Assembly (NCBI GenBank): GCA_017992455.1
Contig: JAGOOP010000016.1
Location: forward strand, 1 to 32,467
Source: Candidatus Omnitrophota bacterium
Lineage (GTDB): Bacteria > Omnitrophota > Gorgyraeia > Gygaellales > Profunditerraquicolaceae
Direction: 5' to 3'
Length of the DNA: 32,467 nucleotides
The notes under the pieces: model-generated
The model's input: the letters and a program-made list of their open reading frames with translations, nothing else
The model's database searches: none
What the model was told of the DNA's origin: nothing
Position numbers and translations under genes: made by a program
Shown here: piece after piece, positions 7,347 to 14,198 of the stretch
Position numbering within the stretch: the first letter of the stretch is position 1
Layout of the letters: every line of letters starts with the position of its first letter

Positions 7347-9003
7347 GAATTGTGTGGAGATGGTGGGGGGGGAAGTATTTGGAGGAGATGATGATGTTCT
7401 TGATGTTGTATTCTTTCAGTATCCGATATACGTCTGTCTGTTCTTCGGGGGTCGGGCTTCTGAAATGCGCTTCCATCAGATATTTGAAGCCCGGCTGTGA
7501 TGTGTAGTAATCGATGTATTTGTCGTCGATGCGCGCGATCTGGCCCTGGAAGAGAGGATGCTCGTGGACGGTCTGAAAGTATTGGGTTTCCTTGTTGTAA
7601 TAGCCCACGCTTTTGTAACTGGTCTGCCAGCCAAGCGGCAATACGAGGACCGGAGAACCTTTGTCGCGCTGCGCCAGGTCAACATAAACCTGCGGCACGG
7701 TCAGATCAAGTAAAGGATAGGATCCTGGAAGGAATTCAATGATCTGCAGGATTATCAGGAACGTTCCCACGCACACGCCGCTTTGAATGAACAATCGTTT
7801 CATCCTCAGGAATTGCTCCGCGCCGAACCCTGCCACGATATAGACTGAGACCAGCGTTACAAACACGAATCTGACCGGGATCCTCATCTGGCGCAGCGGG
7901 CCGATGCACAAAAGATTGTAGGGGGCAAGAGCACGGAGGTTCGCATGAGGCCCGAAAAGTAACGGCCCTGCGGCCAGCAAATAAAAGACCGTTCCGGTTA
8001 TCACCCAGAAAAGCACGATCTTCTTTTTGTAAGCGACCAGGCGGTTGATCCTCAAAAGCGCAAGGCAGGCGAAAAAAAGCGGGACATATCCGGCGAATGC
8101 GTTGGTTACATGCGCCAGAGGAGTGGCCAGCGACGGCACTGTGCGGTATGCCGCAAGCAGCGGCGAGGGCCGCAGCAAGCCTGCCCAATGGATCGAGAAA
8201 TAATCGATAGCCGCGTCAGGCCATACGGGTAATCGCGTCTGAACAGCGGCTGTCGCGCGTATGAGCCCGATAAGATACCACGATGCGAGCCCGAGGAATA
8301 TCGCAGCCGATATTGCGGCATTCATCCTGAAACCGCTGTGAAGCGTCTTGCGTTTTCGCGCGGAGAAGAACACGACCATGAACACGGCAAGTATGGTCAA
8401 AAATAAAAAATACGTCTGGTCTTCGAACAGGCACAGCGCATACACGGCCGCGGCGCCGGCGCCAAAGCGGAGCCTGCCGTAACCGAGGAATTTCCAGAAG
8501 AAAAATATGAACCAGGGGAAGAACCACACCGACGAGAAATGAAGGAAATAACAGCTTTGCATGATGACATAGGGGCAGAACGCCAGGGTGATGCCCGCCC
8601 AGAAGCCCGCGAATCTGCTGCGGGTATACCATGACACGAGCATGGACATGCCGACGCCCGTCAGGACGAACTGCAGGAAGAACACGAGGTTCATGCTGAC
8701 GATCGGTGAGAAGAACGCCTGGAACGGCAGAGAGAGCAAACCGGAGGTGATGATATAATTATGAAGGAAAAGCGAAGGTGTCTGCGGATAAAAGATGTAT
8801 CCGGTGGTGAGTTTGAAGAAATCAAGGCCGGTCAGGATCGTTTTTTTCAAATGCCAGATGTTCCATGCCGATAAATAGGTATCTGTTTGTTCGAAACCCG
8901 GCAGACGGAACGACATGGTCAGGCAGAGCGGATAGGTATAAAGAAAAGCGATGGCAACGAGGGCGAGGATGATGAAAAAGATCGATATATGCCGTGGCTG
9001 CAT
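7291..9003 (-). CDS. Polytopic membrane protein, GT-C glycosyltransferase-like
   Basis: A 570-residue integral membrane protein with roughly 10-12 hydrophobic helices, starting at residues 7-30. After helix 1 comes an acidic loop (GFEQTDTYLSAWNIW) and then a FYPQTPSLFLHNY segment, the layout of bacterial GT-C proteins that transfer sugars from polyprenyl-phosphate carriers. A soluble C-terminal domain of about 140 residues follows (LVLPLGWQTSYKSVGYYN and onward). No specific family can be named with certainty. The frame opens at a TTG at 9054, but ATG 9003 lies 4 bases past the GT2 stop and begins the first helix. The GT2 enzyme upstream probably makes the lipid-linked sugar (inference). The last 20 or so residues are encoded in the palindromic repeat, just after an 8-C tract (7365-7372). 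Confidence 0.7.
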   Translation of the reverse strand: MQPRHISIFFIILALVAIAFLYTYPLCLTMSFRLPGFEQTDTYLSAWNIWHLKKTILTGLDFFKLTTGYIFYPQTPSLFLHNYIITSGLLSLPFQAFFSPIVSMNLVFFLQFVLTGVGMSMLVSWYTRSRFAGFWAGITLAFCPYVIMQSCYFLHFSSVWFFPWFIFFFWKFLGYGRLRFGAGAAAVYALCLFEDQTYFLFLTILAVFMVVFFSARKRKTLHSGFRMNAAISAAIFLGLASWYLIGLIRATAAVQTRLPVWPDAAIDYFSIHWAGLLRPSPLLAAYRTVPSLATPLAHVTNAFAGYVPLFFACLALLRINRLVAYKKKIVLFWVITGTVFYLLAAGPLLFGPHANLRALAPYNLLCIGPLRQMRIPVRFVFVTLVSVYIVAGFGAEQFLRMKRLFIQSGVCVGTFLIILQIIEFLPGSYPLLDLTVPQVYVDLAQRDKGSPVLVLPLGWQTSYKSVGYYNKETQYFQTVHEHPLFQGQIARIDDKYIDYYTSQPGFKYLMEAHFRSPTPEEQTDVYRILKEYNIKNIIISSKYFPPHHLHTIQDALAKPLRNKELQINSY

Positions 9004-9007
9004 GGGT

Positions 9008-9766
9008 TCAAGCCAGTTTTCTGCCGTTTGCGTCAAAGATACTGAATCGGGCAATACCGGTTTTCTGGAGCACGAACTTCAGCGCAGTCGCAATAACCCC
9101 GGCGCCGTAGCCGATGGACCTGCGCAAACCGATGGACGAAGATTCTTTTGTGTACCGGGCAGGCGAGGTTATTTCGCCGATCCTGCAGTTGAAATAAACC
9201 GCCTGCGCGAGCAGTTCATTGTCGAACACGAAATCGTCGGAGTTCTCAAGCAGCGGCAGACGCGCGAGCGCGTCCCTCGAGAATGCGCGGTATCCGGTAT
9301 GGTATTCCGAAAGCTTTTGTCCCAGGAGGATATTCTCGACGAACGTGAGTATCCTGTTCGCTGCGTATTTATACAGGGGCATGCCTCCTTTGAGCGCCAT
9401 GCCGCCGAGGATCCGCGAGCCCAGCACGATGTCGAACATATCCGATGCGACCAGCCCGGCCATTGCGGTGATGAGCTTCGGAGGGTACTGGTAATCCGGA
9501 TGGAGCATGATGACGATGTCCGCATTGCGCTTGAGCGCCTCGCGATAACAGGTTTTCTGATTGCCGCCGTAGCCCGTATTGCTGTCATGGCGGTATACGG
9601 AAAGACCCATTTCGCCGGCGACGTCGACGGTCCGGTCCTTGCTGCAGTCATCGGTCACGAGGACTTCGTCGACGACTCCCATCGGGATCTCGCGGTATGT
9701 CTTGGCAAGCGTCTTTTCCGCATTGTACGCGGGCATGACCACGACCACTTTTTTGCCTTCAAGCAT
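9008..9766 (-). CDS. GT2 family glycosyltransferase (DPM1/polyprenyl-phosphate sugar synthase type)
   Basis: A 252-residue soluble GT-A glycosyltransferase. Motifs are VVVMPAYNAEKTL (8-20), VTDDCSKDRT (37-46), NTGYGGNQKT (63-72) and MLHPDYQYPP (87-96), where the usual DxD is represented by HPD, followed by GSR and GYRAFSRDAL. This is the pattern of polyprenyl-phosphate glucose/mannose synthases, but there is no C-terminal membrane domain. Such enzymes load a lipid carrier at the inner face of the cytoplasmic membrane. GAGG lies 5 bases before the ATG, and the stop of the upstream barrel gene is 10 bases away. The membrane protein encoded immediately downstream is the likely user of the product. 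Confidence 0.85.
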   Translation of the reverse strand: MLEGKKVVVVMPAYNAEKTLAKTYREIPMGVVDEVLVTDDCSKDRTVDVAGEMGLSVYRHDSNTGYGGNQKTCYREALKRNADIVIMLHPDYQYPPKLITAMAGLVASDMFDIVLGSRILGGMALKGGMPLYKYAANRILTFVENILLGQKLSEYHTGYRAFSRDALARLPLLENSDDFVFDNELLAQAVYFNCRIGEITSPARYTKESSSIGLRRSIGYGAGVIATALKFVLQKTGIARFSIFDANGRKLA

Positions 9767-9776
9767 ACGCGCCTCG

Positions 9777-10595
9777 TCAGAATTTACAGGTCGTTTTTAT
9801 CTGGAAGAAATCTCCCCGCGTCGTATTCCGGGAATAGACATCGCGCAGATACGTAAAGGTGATGCCGGCGACGGGCGTGCGCACGTACACGTCGGCGCCG
9901 ATCGACATGGATTCCCGCCTGCTGTCGCTTACCTTCGCGCCGTTGACCTTTTTGCTTGAGCTCTGCATCCAGTTGAACGAGGGGCCTGCTTTTAATATTT
10001 TCGTCAACTGAATGCCGGGCAGGAACTGCAGATATATCTCGTCGCCCGGGGATACCTTTGTCGCGGGGTTTTCCAGCCGGAAATAATACTTCGCGACCGC
10101 GTCGACGCTGTATCTGCCCCATTGTTTATACAGAAAGACCATCGGCTTGATGTCATACTGGTTGGTCCCGTAATTGACGGTCTTTGCGCTGTCATATTTG
10201 CCGTTGCGGAATTTTACGAACAGCGCAGGCAGGATGTCCGCCTGTTTGACCGGCAGGAAGTGTCCGATGCCCAGGTTGATATCGCCGACGCCTTCAGACG
10301 ACATATGGTAGGCGCCGCTGCGCGTATTGCCGGCAGCGAACATCGCGGTCAGCACCAGGTCGGGCGTGTAATAACAATACCGGAGGATTTCCTCGTTCTT
10401 GACGTAGTCATAATCGTTGTGACTGACCACGCCTTTGGCATTCGTGTATTTGTCCGCAGTGTAGTAGGCGGAATAGGTGAGGATATAATGGCCTTGGGGA
10501 GCCCGTACCCCGTCGTAGAAATTCACCGCGAGCGCATGGGTATGCACCGACGCAGCAAGGATGCATGGGAGGAGGATACGCGCTGTTTTTCGCAT
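9777..10595 (-). CDS. Outer-membrane beta-barrel protein (MetA-pathway/transporter-like)
   Basis: A 272-residue exported protein with a signal peptide (MRKTARILLPCILAASVHTH, cleavage near ALA, residue 22-24), a mature domain of alternating beta strands and a C-terminal aromatic residue (TTCKF), as expected for an outer-membrane barrel. The strand pattern (GHYILTYSAYYTADKY, GVGDINLGIGHFLP, QFLPGIQLTKIL) resembles the family called 'putative MetA-pathway of phenol degradation', whose true roles are mostly unknown. It is first in a minus-strand operon with two glycosyltransferase-type genes. The promoter places the transcription start about 3 bases before the ATG and there is no Shine-Dalgarno. 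Confidence 0.7.
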   Translation of the reverse strand: MRKTARILLPCILAASVHTHALAVNFYDGVRAPQGHYILTYSAYYTADKYTNAKGVVSHNDYDYVKNEEILRYCYYTPDLVLTAMFAAGNTRSGAYHMSSEGVGDINLGIGHFLPVKQADILPALFVKFRNGKYDSAKTVNYGTNQYDIKPMVFLYKQWGRYSVDAVAKYYFRLENPATKVSPGDEIYLQFLPGIQLTKILKAGPSFNWMQSSSKKVNGAKVSDSRRESMSIGADVYVRTPVAGITFTYLRDVYSRNTTRGDFFQIKTTCKF

Positions 10596-10604
10596 GATGA
10601 AGCT

Positions 10605-10633
10605 ATTATAATTGACTTATCCTGCGCATGCAA
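10605..10633 (-). promoter_or_regulatory. Sigma70-type promoter of the barrel/glycosyltransferase operon, near-leaderless
   Basis: On the minus strand TTGCAT (10633-10628) and a perfect TATAAT (10610-10605) are separated by exactly 17 bases. Only 9 bases lie between the -10 box and the ATG at 10595, so the predicted leader is about 2-3 bases, with no Shine-Dalgarno. It stands back to back with the promoter for 10677, whose -35 box begins 10 bases away. Confidence 0.7.
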
Positions 10634-10643
10634 TATTTTTAAC

Positions 10644-10671
10644 TTTATATTCTCGCGCGCCGGGGTATAAT
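10644..10671 (+). promoter_or_regulatory. Sigma70-type promoter for the GIY-YIG gene, leaderless
   Basis: TTTATA (10644-10649, 4 of 6 matches) and a perfect TATAAT (10666-10671) are separated by 16 bases. The ATG begins at 10677, six bases past the end of the -10 box, so the transcription start should coincide with the start codon. No purine-rich ribosome site is at the right distance. Confidence 0.6.
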
Positions 10672-10676
10672 AAATC

Positions 10677-10985
10677 ATGCTCCCGAGGAAACGCCGCTGG
10701 CAGGTATATATATTGCAGTGCAAAAACGGTTCGTTATACACCGGCATGACCTGCGATGTCGAACGCAGGTATAAGGAGCACGTGCGGGGAAGCGCGCGGT
10801 ACACGAGTTATAATCCTCCGGTCAGGCTGCTGTATGCCGAAGACTGCGCTGACCGGTCGAGCGCATTGAAAAGAGAATGTCAGATCAAATCATGGCCGCG
10901 CAGTAAAAAGCTGGCTCTGGTAGACAACGGTGCGCAATGCGCCCGGCGCGCGCGGCGCAGGGCGGCGGAAAGAAGGAGCGTATGA
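10677..10985 (+). CDS. GIY-YIG nuclease superfamily protein (UPF0213/YhbQ-type)
   Basis: A 102-residue single-domain GIY-YIG protein. It has WQVYILQCKNGSLYTGMTCD (the VYI and YTG elements, residues 8-27), RRYKEHVRGSARYTSYNPPV with the conserved Arg and His, the downstream Glu in LLYAED, and SALKRECQIKSW. Members of the UPF0213 group are small putative DNA structure-specific nucleases whose cellular role is poorly defined. The C-terminus is unusually Arg-rich (residues 90-101), partly because the end overlaps the Shine-Dalgarno and start of the next gene (ATGA at 10982-10985). It is the first gene of a three-gene operon with nitroreductase and prmA, with no obvious functional link. Confidence 0.88.
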   Translation: MLPRKRRWQVYILQCKNGSLYTGMTCDVERRYKEHVRGSARYTSYNPPVRLLYAEDCADRSSALKRECQIKSWPRSKKLALVDNGAQCARRARRRAAERRSV

Positions 10986-11803
10986 GCTTATTTACGGTGG
11001 ACCGGTCTTTGTGTAAAGGGGACGGCCGCTGCGCGCAGGTTTGTCCGGTCGGCCTGATCGTCATGAACGAGGAGGGAATACCCGTTCCCGTCGAGGGCGC
11101 CGGAGAGCGGTGCATTAACTGCGGCCATTGCGTCGCGGCCTGCCCGCACGGAGCATTATCGCTTGCGGCTATGCCGGCGTCCGATTGCAATGTGCTGCCT
11201 GCGGGATGGAATCTGACCGTTCCCCAGGTCGAGCAGTTGTTAAAGGGCCGCAGGTCGATACGACTGTTCAAACCCGACATTGTCGAGCGGCCCATGATCG
11301 AGCGTATGATCGACACGGCCCGGTACGCGCCGTCGGGCACGAACCGCCAGCCGGTCCGGTGGGTCGTGGTGCATGAAACGCAGAAAGTCGCGGCGATCGC
11401 CCAGGAGACCATATTCTGGATGAGATCTTTGATCAAGGAAAAGTCTCCGATGGCGGAGGCGTTGAAGTTTGAGAATCTGATCGCCGGATGGGACGCGGGC
11501 AAGGATTTTATCTGCCGCAATGCGCCGCACCTTGTTCTGCTCTACGGAATAAAGGACGATATGATCGCCCAAAGCGCGTGCGTGATCGCAGGGGAATATT
11601 TCGAGCTTGCAGCCCTGCCGCACGGGATCGGCACCTGCTGGGCAGGGTATGCCCAGATGGCGCTTAACCAATGGCCGCCTGCTGCCGGCATCGTGAACAT
11701 ATCGAAGAAATGCGCCTGTTTTGCGGCGTTCCTTATCGGATATCCGCTTTACGCATATGCCAGGATCCCTCAGCGCAACGATCCCGATATCACATGGCGA
11801 TGA
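10982..11803 (+). CDS. Ferredoxin-nitroreductase fusion (4Fe-4S dicluster plus FMN nitroreductase domain)
   Basis: A 273-residue protein with two Fe-S motifs and then a nitroreductase domain. Motif 1 is CKGDGRCAQVCP (Cys11, Cys17, Cys21), where the second ligand position is Asp14 rather than Cys. Motif 2 is CINCGHCVAACPHGAL. The nitroreductase part begins near residue 80 (RRSIRLFKPD, then ARYAPSGTNRQPVRWVV, the FMN-binding start) and ends with FLIGYPL. Such proteins are presumed FMN oxidoreductases that take electrons from a ferredoxin-like domain; the substrate is unknown. The start at 10982 follows AAGGAG and overlaps the GIY-YIG stop; upstream in-frame starts to 10937 are less likely. Confidence 0.88.
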   Translation: MSLFTVDRSLCKGDGRCAQVCPVGLIVMNEEGIPVPVEGAGERCINCGHCVAACPHGALSLAAMPASDCNVLPAGWNLTVPQVEQLLKGRRSIRLFKPDIVERPMIERMIDTARYAPSGTNRQPVRWVVVHETQKVAAIAQETIFWMRSLIKEKSPMAEALKFENLIAGWDAGKDFICRNAPHLVLLYGIKDDMIAQSACVIAGEYFELAALPHGIGTCWAGYAQMALNQWPPAAGIVNISKKCACFAAFLIGYPLYAYARIPQRNDPDITWR

Positions 11804-12702
11804 TATTTGAAGTCAGGGTCGGCTTGCGCGATTCAAACGCCGGCCGGGCGGATATTATCAGATGCGTCCTGGTCAATGCCGGCGTTGCCGACAGCCGGAT
11901 CATCGAGCAATATCGCGCGGATAGATGCACGCTTTCGTGGTACGAACGATCGCGCGCGCAGGCAGATATGCATGCCCGCCGGATACGGTCGTTGAAGCTC
12001 AAAGGCGCAGCAGTATCGGTGGCGGGGATAAAGGATGAGGATTGGACCACGCGCTGGAAAAAATATTTTAAGCCGTTCAACATAACGCCCGATATACGCG
12101 TGGTCCCTTTGTGGACGAAGCATGCCAGGATCCCTGCGGGGGCGATCCCGGTTTATCTGGACACGACGTTCGCTTTCGGTTCAGGTTTGCACGCAACGAC
12201 CCGTATGATGGCCGGGTTCCTGCGGCGCTGCCGGGGCCGCATGGGCAGGTTTCTCGATATCGGCACCGGTTCCGGGCTTCTGGCGCTTATCGCCCGGGCC
12301 TATGGCGCGGCGAACGTATACGCAATAGATATCGATCCTGTCGCGGTCAAGACCGCTTTCGCCAACTGCAAGGCAAATCGCTGCGCGTTCGAATATCTCA
12401 AGTCAGTTTCTTTTGAGGATTTCCGGATCAATGGGCGATTCGATTTTGTCGCAGCGAATCTCCTGACCCAGGACCTGATACGGCTGCAAAAAAAGCTTGT
12501 CGGCGCAGTCGCTCCGGGAGGGTTTCTGGCGGTTTCGGGGATATTTCACGATAATTATCCGCTGTTCCGCAGGAGGTTCTCATCCCGCGCCCTTGTTCGC
12601 GTTGCGGTTGCGCATAAAAAAAATTGGTACGCAGTCCTTTTCAGGAAAAGGGCGCCTGCCGTATCGTCCGTCAGCAGGCAGGGCCAAGTTTCTGTTGAAT
12701 AA
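11800..12702 (+). CDS. prmA: Ribosomal protein L11 methyltransferase-like SAM-dependent methyltransferase
   Basis: A 300-residue protein with the PrmA layout: an N-terminal ferredoxin-like recognition domain, the linker EDWTTRWKKYFKPF (residues about 82-95), LDTTFAFGSGLHATTRMM (the PrmA-type AFGTGxHxTT loop), a Rossmann methyltransferase core FLDIGTGSGLLALIARAYGA with acidic IDIDPVAV, and VAANLL in the catalytic loop position. PrmA trimethylates ribosomal protein L11; close paralogues modify other targets, so substrate is an inference. ATG 11800 overlaps the nitroreductase stop (ATGA), and ATG 11794 is an equally possible start. The 3' end overlaps the -35 region of the next promoter. Confidence 0.85.
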   Translation: MIFEVRVGLRDSNAGRADIIRCVLVNAGVADSRIIEQYRADRCTLSWYERSRAQADMHARRIRSLKLKGAAVSVAGIKDEDWTTRWKKYFKPFNITPDIRVVPLWTKHARIPAGAIPVYLDTTFAFGSGLHATTRMMAGFLRRCRGRMGRFLDIGTGSGLLALIARAYGAANVYAIDIDPVAVKTAFANCKANRCAFEYLKSVSFEDFRINGRFDFVAANLLTQDLIRLQKKLVGAVAPGGFLAVSGIFHDNYPLFRRRFSSRALVRVAVAHKKNWYAVLFRKRAPAVSSVSRQGQVSVE

Positions 12703-12723
12703 CGGCGTATTTTATAGTAATAT
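12695..12723 (+). promoter_or_regulatory. Sigma70-type promoter for the cyclophilin-like operon, near-leaderless
   Basis: TTGAAT (12695-12700) and TAATAT (12718-12723) are separated by exactly 17 bases. Eight bases separate the -10 box from the ATG at 12732, giving a predicted leader of 1-2 bases; the sequence in between (AAGCCATT) has no Shine-Dalgarno. The -35 box overlaps the stop codon of prmA. Confidence 0.6.
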
Positions 12724-12731
12724 AAGCCATT

Positions 12732-13223
12732 ATGGCGCAGGTAGCTTTTAACACCCAGAACAAGAAGTTCCTTGCTGAATTCGATCAGTCTCTGACCGCT
12801 CAAATGATCATAAAGAGCCTGCCCTTTGAGGGGGTGATCAGTGTTTGGGGGGATGAGATATATGTCGATACAGGCATCCAGGCGTCGGATCTCCACGCGA
12901 CCATGGAGGTGAATGTCGGCGATGTCGGATACCGCCATGAGGAAAAAAGATTGTGCGTCTTTTTCGGACGGACGCCGGCAAGCACTTCGGACCGGCCGGT
13001 GCCCGCGTTCCCTGTTGTGGTCATCGGCAGGATATTGTGCCCGCCTGAAGAATTACGCTGTATCAAGGCAGGAGATACAATCAAGATCCTCCTGAACGAA
13101 GAGAAACCTCAGATCCCGGCAGCTTCCGCAGGAGACAGAAAGCTGACCCAGGCCGAGATCGACGAGCTGGTTAAAAAATTGCTGGCGGCGAAATCTGCCG
13201 GCCAGAGCGCAAAACGCGCATGA
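12732..13223 (+). CDS. Cyclophilin-like fold protein (TM1367/Cyclophil_like type)
   Basis: A 163-residue cytoplasmic protein. Residues 1-110 match the cyclophilin-like family typified by Thermotoga TM1367: an LP-containing helix end, ISVWGDEIYVDTG (36-48), GDVGYRHEEKRLCVFFGRTP (63-82) and PVVVIGRIL. These have the cyclophilin beta-barrel without proof of prolyl isomerase activity. A C-terminal tail of about 40 residues (ending in repeated Ala/Lys) contains a helix TQAEIDELVKKLL reminiscent of anchoring helices in flagellar FliN/FliY-like partners, but that comparison is weak. It is followed 6 bases later by an unknown gene and then a true cyclophilin. Confidence 0.8.
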   Translation: MAQVAFNTQNKKFLAEFDQSLTAQMIIKSLPFEGVISVWGDEIYVDTGIQASDLHATMEVNVGDVGYRHEEKRLCVFFGRTPASTSDRPVPAFPVVVIGRILCPPEELRCIKAGDTIKILLNEEKPQIPAASAGDRKLTQAEIDELVKKLLAAKSAGQSAKRA

Positions 13224-13229
13224 GGGAAC

Positions 13230-13559
13230 ATGATCCAATTCGCTGATCTGAAGGGGCGGATCAAGGCCGCCGGGTATGAAACGCTCCGCACTGAAAGCGA
13301 TACGTATTTCGAGGTGGTTTTTCTCAAGGCAAAACTGGAAGATCATATCACAGCTTTGAACGAGCTGTTCGGCAAAATAGCGTGGCCGTCTGATACGCCG
13401 GTTTCCGCGGAGGTCAAAAAAGCCATTGCGCAGTACGGCAGCGTCATGGCAGGCCAGACGCTGTACGCCGAGCAGGAAGGCGGCAATGTGGTGTTCGCGA
13501 TGCTCTGGCCATGGGGGGACCGGGAGCATATCACGCTTAAGGCCGGCGAGACGAAATAA
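13230..13559 (+). CDS. Hypothetical protein, 109 residues
   Basis: This small soluble protein has no signal peptide or membrane helix. It begins MIQFADLKGRIKAAGYETLR, has a central helix with LEDHITALNELFGKIAWPS, and ends in a strand region (QTLYAEQEGGNVVFAMLWPW). The alternation suggests a compact alpha/beta fold. I do not recognise a family. It starts 6 bases after the preceding stop with GAGGGA close upstream, and lies between a cyclophilin-like and a cyclophilin gene, so it is certainly translated with them. Confidence 0.7.
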   Translation: MIQFADLKGRIKAAGYETLRTESDTYFEVVFLKAKLEDHITALNELFGKIAWPSDTPVSAEVKKAIAQYGSVMAGQTLYAEQEGGNVVFAMLWPWGDREHITLKAGETK

Positions 13560-13591
13560 GGCCGGACCGGATGCTATAGCAGGAGGGATGC

Positions 13592-14137
13592 ATGAAACGG
13601 CTGGTGTTGCTTGCGGCAGGGGTGTTGTGTTTATCTATCTTATCCAAAGGAGCTGAAGCTGTGGAGAATCCGATCGTCGTTCTTGAGACAACGCAGGGGG
13701 CCATGGAACTCAAACTCATGGCTGATATCGCGCCGAAGGCATGCGAAAACTTCGTGAAGCTCGTCGAGAAAGGGTATTACGACGGCCTGATCTTTCACCG
13801 GGTCATCAAGCAGTTCATGATCCAGGGAGGGGACCCGACCGGCACCGGCAGGGGCGGGCAGTCGATATGGGGAAAGCCGTTCGAGGATGAGGTGCGCAAA
13901 GACGTCAGGTTCGATAAGCCCGGTATCCTCGCGATGGCCAATGCGGGGCCGAACACCAACGGATCGCAGTTCTTTATCACCACAGTGCCCACGCCCTGGC
14001 TTAACATGAACCACACGATATTCGGGGAGCTTGTCGCCGGAGCGGATGTCCTGAAGAAGATCGAAACGACGCCTGTCGGGCCGCAGGACCGGCCGGTCAC
14101 GGAGCAGAAGATCATAAAGGCGTTCATCAAGAAATGA
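13592..14137 (+). CDS. Secreted cyclophilin-type peptidyl-prolyl cis-trans isomerase
   Basis: A 181-residue cyclophilin that isomerises Xaa-Pro bonds, exported to the periplasm by an N-terminal signal peptide ([20 protein letters not shown], cleavage near AEA at residue 23). Active-site motifs are [19 protein letters not shown] (residues about 69-87, including the catalytic Arg), [18 protein letters not shown] and [12 protein letters not shown]. It belongs to the short PpiA/B-like class. AGGAGG precedes the ATG. The gene is closed by a strong hairpin terminator 10 bases after the stop. Confidence 0.92.
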   Translation: MKRLVLLAAGVLCLSILSKGAEAVENPIVVLETTQGAMELKLMADIAPKACENFVKLVEKGYYDGLIFHRVIKQFMIQGGDPTGTGRGGQSIWGKPFEDEVRKDVRFDKPGILAMANAGPNTNGSQFFITTVPTPWLNMNHTIFGELVAGADVLKKIETTPVGPQDRPVTEQKIIKAFIKK

Positions 14138-14147
14138 TTCCGGCATG

Positions 14148-14179
14148 AAAGCCCGGGAGCCAGAGCTTTCCCGGGCTTT
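14148..14179 (+). terminator. Intrinsic terminator after the PPIase gene
   Basis: A perfect 11-base stem, AAAGCCCGGGA (14148-14158) pairing with TCCCGGGCTTT (14169-14179), encloses a 10-base loop; the 3' arm ends in TTT and is followed by CTGT. It lies between the PPIase stop and the ATG at 14199. An apparent start at 14145 for the next gene would place the hairpin in its coding region, which argues for 14199. Confidence 0.75.
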
Positions 14180-14198
14180 CTGTATCGTGCGGAGCGTG

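Noticed and set aside
14145-14198. Upstream ATG extending the SpoIID gene
   Set aside because: The extension would be encoded by the terminator hairpin; ATG 14199 has GGAG and starts at the signal peptide.
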